A DNA stretch of 64,000 nt from Calendula officinalis (Eukaryota; Streptophyta; Magnoliopsida; Asterales; Asteraceae). Shown piece after piece: positions 57,157-64,000 of the stretch. The stretch is taken from contig OY970823.1 in NCBI GenBank assembly GCA_963853835.1, forward strand, positions 2,165,501 to 2,229,500. Reading direction: 5' to 3'. How positions within the stretch are numbered: the first letter of the stretch is position 1; every line of letters starts with the position of its first letter. A program made the translations under genes and the position numbers. The notes under the pieces are model-generated. The model did no database searches. It worked only from the letters and a program-made list of their open reading frames with translations, and was not told where the DNA came from.

Positions 57157-60100
57157 TTTGGCAAATTTCATCTTTAATTTATTCCATTTTTTTCTTCTTA
57201 AACTAAATATTAAGACTAGACTTTTTGTTCAATGTATATTAAAAGTATTTCTCATAATTTATTAACAAAATGTTTAAAGTATTATTTATGTTAAATTAGA
57301 TCTTTAAGTTTTTCAAATATCTACGCACCTAACTAAATATGTCGCATGCACTATATATACACACATGCGGCGGCTTTCGAAATATATGCATGTAACCTTT
57401 TTCGATTCTCCAACTCCAACTCATATGAGCACCTAACTGTAAGAAGTCAATTTCGCCTGTTGTATAACCTACTCATGTAAATTGTTTTTCGTTTTAATTT
57501 TAAAAGAATTAATCAGAATTAAGCAATTAAGTATTTCGTTTTTCTTTTACAAAAATTAAATATGAGTTACAGACCAATAAATCATTTGATAAAACTTTAA
57601 AGCAGTCAAACAAATATTTTCCGTAAATCTAAAGAATTAAGTTATACTTTATAATGTATGGTTCTAATTTTACATGTTTCTTTTATATGCATCTACATAC
57701 TCATATCTAATTTTACATGTTTCTTTTATATGCATCTACATATTTCTTTTGTTGGATGTCTTTCGGGAAACAATTCTCTATTATCAGATAAATGTATAGC
57801 GGTTTAAGATTAACTCTCTACATACTTTATCTTTGGCGAAATTATATGTTGTTGATAGTGAATGATTCTAACATCTAAATTCTTCATTCCTTGTTTTTGG
57901 TACAACATGTACACATGTGTCTTTCTTGACCATTACCTCACATAATAGTGTTTTTTCCAAAGTTAAACACACTCAATGTCAACAATTGACTTTTGTTTTC
58001 CTTTCATCATCTTTCAACACAACAATTTAAAATGTTGGGTTTAAAAATAAAAAAGTATAATTCTACTGTCTAAGCATTTTTTAATAAAAAAAATTATAAG
58101 ACCAAAATAAAAATTAGGAAATTATAGAAGATTTATCAAAAATTTAAAAAGTTCTTAAAAATAAACTTAAATAATACTAGTAAATATTTTTTCTTTTTCT
58201 AGAAAGAGAAATGAGTAATATATGAAAAAGGCATTTTGAGCTGTCTTCCTACATGACTAGCAAAGGTACCACCAATTCAGCGTGCCGTATTATTTAATTA
58301 CAATATAAAAAACTCATCATGACGGTTGTTCATGAACCAGTCCATCATACACTCCTTGATTTGTTGCTTAATTTTCCAATCATATTTCTGTCTTTCATTC
58401 CTATTTTTTCAAAGTAATCCTGTTGTAATTGGCTCTCACAACTTTTATTTATAATGTACATGATTTAACTATATTTATGATTGTTTTTAGACTTACCCTT
58501 AATTATATGATAAATGTTTACCCAACAAAAGTTCGAACTCATAATAACCATCTTAGAAATGGCAAGACAACGGTTAGAAAACAACCATAAAGATATTTCA
58601 ATTAGGTTTTAATTTTAAATCGGTTTCATTTTAAAATCATTTCCAATCCAGATGGGAAATTATTCAAACATAATAACTTTGTCCATATATTTTCATATAA
58701 ATGACAATTATAGTCTTATTAAGTCAGGCGAAATCAAAGTGTGATAAAAGTAAAGGAATAAATAGTTATTCTTTAACATTAAATTGTTCTATATTTAAAA
58801 AAATTAAAATCAGCTCCAAATTTAGATCTGCCCCTCTCGTTGTTAATTTGTTTGTCGTTAAAAAAAACAATATCCTAAATTTGATCAATCAAAACCATGT
58901 TTTACTCTGGTTTTTTTTAATAAAAACAAACAAAAACAATAAATAGAAAATTGAAGGAAAAAGCTGTACCAAGATAGGATAGGTCAAGATACCTCACGTG
59001 ACTCGCATGTGGGAGTGGGATAGCCTCACGAGAGCAGATGCAATAGATGTACTGCAGTAATGAATACTCATTATTTGGCATTATTCCCAACCCTCATGTA
59101 GTCATGTGTTTACTTACCACTAATTAAAATTCTATTTCACATATTATTATCAATTTTTATTACAGAATATGTCAAAATAATCAAGTATTTTACAGTTTGT
59201 GAATTCATATTTAACCCATCTTGATATTTATTAACAGGATTACGGATTAAAAATATCGGTATATCGTACAACCACCATAGTCGACATTGTGAACGAAAAT
59301 GGAGGCCGTGTACTAAAACTAGATTCTATCCGTCAAGGGAATGCGTGGAAGGGAATGGACATGCTAATTTTTAACTCGTGGCATTGGTGGACTCACACCG
59401 GACGTGACCAACCGTAAGATTATTATTTTTATATAAATGTTTTAAGACTTGTATTTTGCATTGTGAAGTGACCGAATTTGAATGCAGATGGGATTACATA
59501 GGCGAAGGGGGGAAAACGTACAAAGACATGAATCGACTCGTTGCCTATTATAAAGCGATGACAACATGGTCGAGATGGGTCAATCGCTTTGTTGATCCTG
59601 CAAAAACCAAAGTCTTCTTCCAAGGAATTTCCCCTGTTCATTATGAGTACGCTTACATCCTTTTACTTTATTAAAATAGATAGTTAGTCGAGTATTGTCA
59701 CACTTTTCTATCAATAATGGTAAAATTTAGAAGTGTATCACTTATTTTGATTCACCCTTAAATAGAAAGTATATCACTTATTTTCATACGGAGGTAGTAT
59801 AACATTTTTAGGGATTTTTTTTAATAAAAAGGTATTCACGTTATAAGGGCTCCGATAGGTTAGCTGAGTTTATGTTTGTGATGATCGCAACCTAACCTTT
59901 GTCATGATCGTTTCGAACTCTCCTTACTCAGGGAGGGATCGACCCCGTTAATATTGTTGTTAATTTTTTGGACCATTTTAGTACTAACAGAATTTGAGAA
60001 ATAACATTTGTTTTGAATCATGTAGGGGTAAGGAATGGAGTCAGCCAACAAAATCATGCAAGAGTGAAACTCAACCATTTTTCGGTTTACGGTATCCGGC

Positions 60101-60317
60101 TGGCACACCAATGGCATCGGTCGTGCTTAATAAAGTTTTGTCCCGAGTCAAGAAACCAGTCTACTTGCTCGATATCACCACACTTTCCCAATACAGAAAG
60201 GATGCTCACCCCATTTATTATAGTGGCAACCACATTGGTCTAGACTGTAGCCATTGGTGCCTACCCGGCTTGCCGGACACATGGAATGTACTTCTCAATG
60301 CCGCACTCTCTCATTAA
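56033..60317 (+). CDS. Trichome birefringence-like protein (polysaccharide O-acetyltransferase family), five exons
   Basis: The exons are 56033-56298, 56391-56568, 59238-59413, 59488-59646 and 60026-60317. All introns are GT-AG, phases agree and the total is 1071 nt (356 aa). The N-terminus has a hydrophobic anchor or signal (LLYLSILFLFFYQ, about residues 8-20). A cysteine-rich PMR5N domain follows (CNLFKGKWVYDPSYPLY near 37, ending in the FGCNLPRF block). Then come the GDS motif (MFVGDSLSF near 110) and the C-terminal DxxH motif (DCSHWCLPGLPDTW near 335). These two motifs supply the Ser and Asp-His residues of the family, which acetylates cell-wall xylan, mannan or pectin in the Golgi. The short N-terminal region fits the compact TBL37-43-like group, but I do not assign a number. 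Intron 2 is 2.67 kb and intron 4 carries a MITE fragment. Confidence 0.93.
56569..59237 (+). other. Large intron 2 of the TBL gene
   Basis: This 2669-bp AT-rich intron lies between the GDS-containing exon and the next coding exon. It holds a TA run at 57126-57152. A near-exact 40-bp direct repeat (TCTAATTTTACATGTTTCTT onward) occurs at 57660 and 57708. No transposon ends were recognised. Confidence 0.7.
59690..59801. mobile_element. Stowaway MITE fragment in TBL intron 4
   Basis: The stretch ends ATACGGAGGTAGTA and contains CACTTATTTT repeats, as in MITEs 1 and 2. No intact left terminus is visible, so it is a truncated copy inside an intron. Confidence 0.5.
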
Positions 60318-62276
60318 GTTGGATAAAATTTGATTTTAGAGTACGTATAATTGCTTCGTACACGAACAAAAAATTCAACATGTTTGTATAATACAAACAT
60401 GGTATGCTTATTTGGGTCGGGTATGATTCGTTTGTTTACTTAGGATTCTTTCGGTTGGGTGTTAATGATTAGTCATACTCTTGATGGCTTCGTTAGTTTT
60501 GGTTTCTATACGTTTTGGTCAGTAAATGTTTGTCAATTAAAGAGAGCACACTGATGATTCATTTGTAAAATCTTGACATTTGATTGTATTTCTATTTTAC
60601 GATAAAGGATTATAAGAACATTGTTGTTGATAAAGTTGCAATTTCTATTGGTATGTTCTTGTTATATTGATGCTAACCAATATTTATAAGCTTTATTAAC
60701 ATTGTTAGTATGGAGTAACTGTACGATTACCCTATAGGATTCATAATGTCAGAACTTAAATCCCACAACTTGATCACTTCTATTTAATGGAATCACTAGA
60801 ACATTGAGATTGTTAGAATATTATCATTAGGATTGCTAAATAATGATGCACCTCTACTGCACCACCTAGACACGCTGCAAGACCTCGTTGTACCAACAAA
60901 GTAGCACACTAAACTGTGTATGTGTGTGTTGCTTGCGTCAAACGAACAAGGGTTCGAAAACCCTTGTGGTTTCTTCGGCCGACGAACGAGAGAGAGGAGA
61001 GGGAGAGATTAGGGTTTGAGTGATGTAATTGTTTAACCCTCAAACTTTAACCTTAAGCATTTATTTATAAGGACTTAAGTTACAGTTAAGTCCCTGGAGT
61101 TTAATTATAATTAAACTTCATGTTAACACTTTTAAACCTTGGACTTTTACTAGTTAATTAATAAATAATTAATTAGCTGTCCGTTAAATATTTAACCTTC
61201 ACCACAAATAATAATTAACTTATTATTATTTATTCTCTTCTTTATAATTAACTTAACTAGTTAATTATTTCACACAACTTACTTTATTCGGTTATCCATT
61301 ATTGGGTGTGTAGCAATGTGACCCTTTAGTGTCTTATAACATTGGACACGATGACACATGTGATTATCTGTGCACATTAATCAAACAGACTACCACTTGT
61401 GCAAGATAAGCATCACTTACTGATCACCGTTAGCCTAAGGAGGTCCCTAGACAGACACTTAGGATAACCAGGTTATAAGATCTCTTACATCCAGATAGTA
61501 ATCATAATGATGAATAACATTTTCAGATTTTCCTTTCGCATCATGATGTTTTCTAATAAGAATAATAGACATGGAGCAGGGATCTTGTTCTATATACTCA
61601 TATTTTCTCGACTCTGATTTTGACTTTCTGCAGTTACGGATTACCGAATGATATAATCATTCTCCGAGCGCAGCCACACATTTCAGTAGTCTTAATCGGC
61701 GAGCGGCCATGAAATATCTCTTCTTTTACAAGAAGGTGCAAATTCCATCTTGACTATTTGCATTTTCTTTAGCACGACTTCCGATGTCTTAGTCAAGTTC
61801 CTTATGATCACCCTTTTATGGTGTGACGTTAGATACGAGCTAAAGATCATAAGTTATCGCGTCGCAAACCAAATATCTCTGGTCAGAGGACATCTACTCG
61901 AGAATTACTTATGCTTGGGCTCCATGAAGGAATCTCGATCTTTTGGTCACGTCTACTGCTAAGCAAACTCTGTAAACATCTACAATTATTTATTTTAACA
62001 AAACTTGTATCTCTATTAAAGAACTCTGAATAGATAAATATTCATAATGGCATTAACTCCTGATTTAGCTCCCACTAAATTCAAGCAGCCACATACATTT
62101 TGATACTCAATAAACTTTGTATATCATAGATTGGTTTAAAACATGTTAAGAATAGATAATGTGAAATTATTACGTAAACCTTTCTATTTCAATCCCACGA
62201 AATGCAGTTACATAATGTATCAATATCAAACACATCTATAGTTCATAATAAAAAAATACTAGCTACAGATTTTAGT
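60318..62276. other. TBL 3' flank and LTR-like relic
   Basis: 60318-60810 is the 3' flank of the TBL gene. From 60811, read on the minus strand, the sequence looks like an LTR. CTAACA ends at 60811, with a CT-rich leader upstream of it (60970-61015) and TATAAATA at 61062-61069. I could not find its other end or a target duplication. The short frame at 61750-61962 is not credible. Confidence 0.35.
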
Positions 62277-62616
62277 GTAACACCCGTATTTCTATAACGT
62301 CGTTTAAAACATTTAAAATACAATTTCCAACATTCATCATGTTGTCCAAAATACAGTTTAACAAAAACCTAAAAAACTTTATCATAGTATACAAAAATAC
62401 GGTGTCACCAAGTTTATCATAACCATAGACAAACGGGATCTACCTATTAGCTCCCGACCTAAACATCTATAGGCCACTTCTAGTGCAACCTTCTATCACT
62501 TCACACATGTACCTGAGTACACACCCACAAAACAAACGTAGTACGTGAGACAAAATAGTCTCGTGAGATACATGGGTTTTAAACCCCAATAACAATAGTC
62601 GTTTCATAAATATATA

Positions 62617-62619
<3 letters not shown>

Positions 62620-62707
<88 letters not shown>
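62620..62707. repeat. (TA)n microsatellite
   Basis: About 85 bp of uninterrupted AT dinucleotides lie within LTR E2. Confidence 0.97.
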
Positions 62708-62709
<2 letters not shown>

Positions 62710-62723
62710 CATCAATACCGTCT

Positions 62724-63025
62724 AGTCACCCTATTGTGACTCTATCAACCTTGTTTCCCTAGCAAACATATCTAGTACCTAAACATATAGGTACCAGAAG
62801 CACAATCATATCTAGTACATAAACATATATGTACTAGAAGCACAACCATATCCAATAAATAAACATACATGTACTGGAAGCCCAACATATCTAATACATA
62901 AACATATATGTACTAGAATCATACCACGACTAGTACGTAAATATATGCGTACTAGAAGTCCATTCATGTCTGGTGTATAAACATATATACACTCGTCTCA
63001 GTGACCGGGCATCCCCCGCGTCACC
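62724..63025. repeat. Tandem hairpin array in LTR E2, period about 40 bp
   Basis: Six units (starting 62772, 62812, 62852, 62891, 62930, 62970) each form CTAGTACAT / ATGTACTAG-like stems around AAACAT. Paired changes keep the stems: TACC with GGTA, TACG with CGTA, and GTGTAT with ATACAC. Flanking hairpins are AGTCAC...GTGACT (62724-62741) and GTGAC...GTCAC (63001-63025). Confidence 0.8.
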
Positions 63026-64000
63026 ACCAACTCTCTCTTATCATAACCTAACAGTTATGCCAGTCAAAGCATTCAGCTATCACATCAAACATCAAACAAG
63101 TTAGTTATCTAATAATAACGATATATAATTAGTTCAACATATCGTGAACGTACCCATATAGTCCCAACTCTCACATACTTCTACATCTATGAACCCTAGG
63201 AGGTACACACTTACTTATTTCATGAAGTACATTTCTTATTTTTATCGATATTATAATACTTTTATCTTTTCTTTGACTAGAATACATATTTATTACTAGT
63301 CACATCATACTCATTTGCATATATTCTCGTTCATCACTTCTATTAGTAAATCTTACCATTCAATACCCATTATTATAAAATCATTGTCAAATGCTTTATT
63401 AATACATATTTATTTATAAAGGCTCAATATACATTCTTTTAATCAATAAACTTATCATGATGGTTCGTTAATTAAGATTTCATAGTTACTTTAGTTTAAC
63501 ATATTTACTTCCAAATTCATCAATCATACTAGACATATTCTAGTATCACATCATACCTACTTTATTATTATTTCGGTCACTATCTTTATCAAAATGATTA
63601 TTAATAAAGATCCATAAACTATCATACGTATTTTAAAAACTCCTTGCTCTGTACCCAGCTTAAAAGTCTCACGTACTCACCTTAGCGATAGCTAAATCCA
63701 TATCATGTTTATCAACACGAATGGAATATCTTCAATCTTTAGGTCCTTGCAACCTATCAACATAATCATGACAATTCTAGTTATCATCTACAACTATACA
63801 ATATTACACCACCAATATCCATCCCCCACTACCAAGTTCATCACTCTTGGTAGAAGACCATAAACCCTAGTTCATGGTTACTAACCCCATATCATGGATA
63901 CGATACAATACATGGTTCACACACTTCCTATGTGTGTTTTACACTCACCATCAACATATTAAGCCAAAACTTTTGACAAGTTACCATTATCACCACTTTC

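Larger units (their letters stand above)
62277..64000 (-). mobile_element. Ty3/gypsy LTR, family E copy 2 (partial)
   Basis: On the minus strand this LTR ends ...CGGGTGTTACA at 62277. No primer site lies outside that end, so it is the 3' edge of a 3' LTR (body to the right) or a solo LTR. Shared blocks with E1 (62515-62590 with 160-235; 63670-63700 with 780-810) show the same family and orientation. E2 is about 0.5 kb longer between those blocks, because of a TA run and a hairpin array. Confidence 0.8.

Noticed and set aside
60811..62000. Complete solo LTR downstream of the TBL gene
   Set aside because: One end (CTAACA) and a TATA box look right, but no matching second end or target duplication could be found.
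62724..63025. CRISPR array
   Set aside because: The units are palindromic tandem repeats without unique spacers, in a plant LTR.

Overview
The window is plant nuclear DNA, most likely from a eudicot. The evidence is a five-exon trichome-birefringence-like (TBL) gene with GT-AG introns, Ty1/copia and Ty3/gypsy LTR elements primed by initiator tRNA-Met, Stowaway and hAT miniature elements, a Mutator-like element and Helitron-type ends. The gypsy LTR style and the reverse-transcriptase pseudogene family remind me of Asteraceae, but that is only a weak inference. I saw no tRNA, rRNA or CRISPR array.

Region 1-37222 is a nested retrotransposon cluster. A gypsy LTR on the minus strand (E1) fills 1-1653. 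Next comes a decayed minus-strand copia element (D), whose gag reads from 36167 leftwards. D is split at 4168/35169 by a plus-strand gypsy-type non-autonomous element (A). A is present as a tandem array, LTR-INT-LTR-INT-LTR-INT-LTR (4169-35168), bounded by one pair of TTTGA target duplications. Inside the second LTR of A sits a young 11.4 kb minus-strand Sirevirus-like copia element (B, 10263-21671, target duplication AAGAT, LTRs differing at 2 of 496 positions). B carries gag, pol and a third gene downstream of pol. That third gene has its own TATA box and an in-phase spliceable intron.

Region 37223-46912 holds a short-LTR copia element of Ale/Retrofit type (C, 37950-42501). It has TA...TA termini, and its polyprotein frame is broken by a 26-bp tandem duplication. 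AT-rich DNA follows, with a Stowaway MITE, a long-TIR element and two Helitron-like 3' ends.

Region 46913-55072 is DNA-transposon rich. A 4.74 kb Mutator-like element (9-bp target duplication TTTAATATT) encloses a reverse-transcriptase pseudogene. Two hAT-type elements and two Stowaway MITEs follow.

Region 55073-62276 holds the only ordinary host gene: TBL, 56033-60317, plus strand, 356 aa. Downstream is an LTR-like relic. Region 62277-64000 is the 3' part of another E-family gypsy LTR with a covarying hairpin array.

The most unusual material is element B. Besides its autonomous-looking third gene, the hexamer CAGTAT/ATACTG occurs about 55 times across it in coding, intronic and LTR sequence. 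The related element D instead carries TCAGAT/ATCTGA at a comparable density. This suggests a family-specific dispersed recognition code in copia elements, possibly read by a protein the element encodes.
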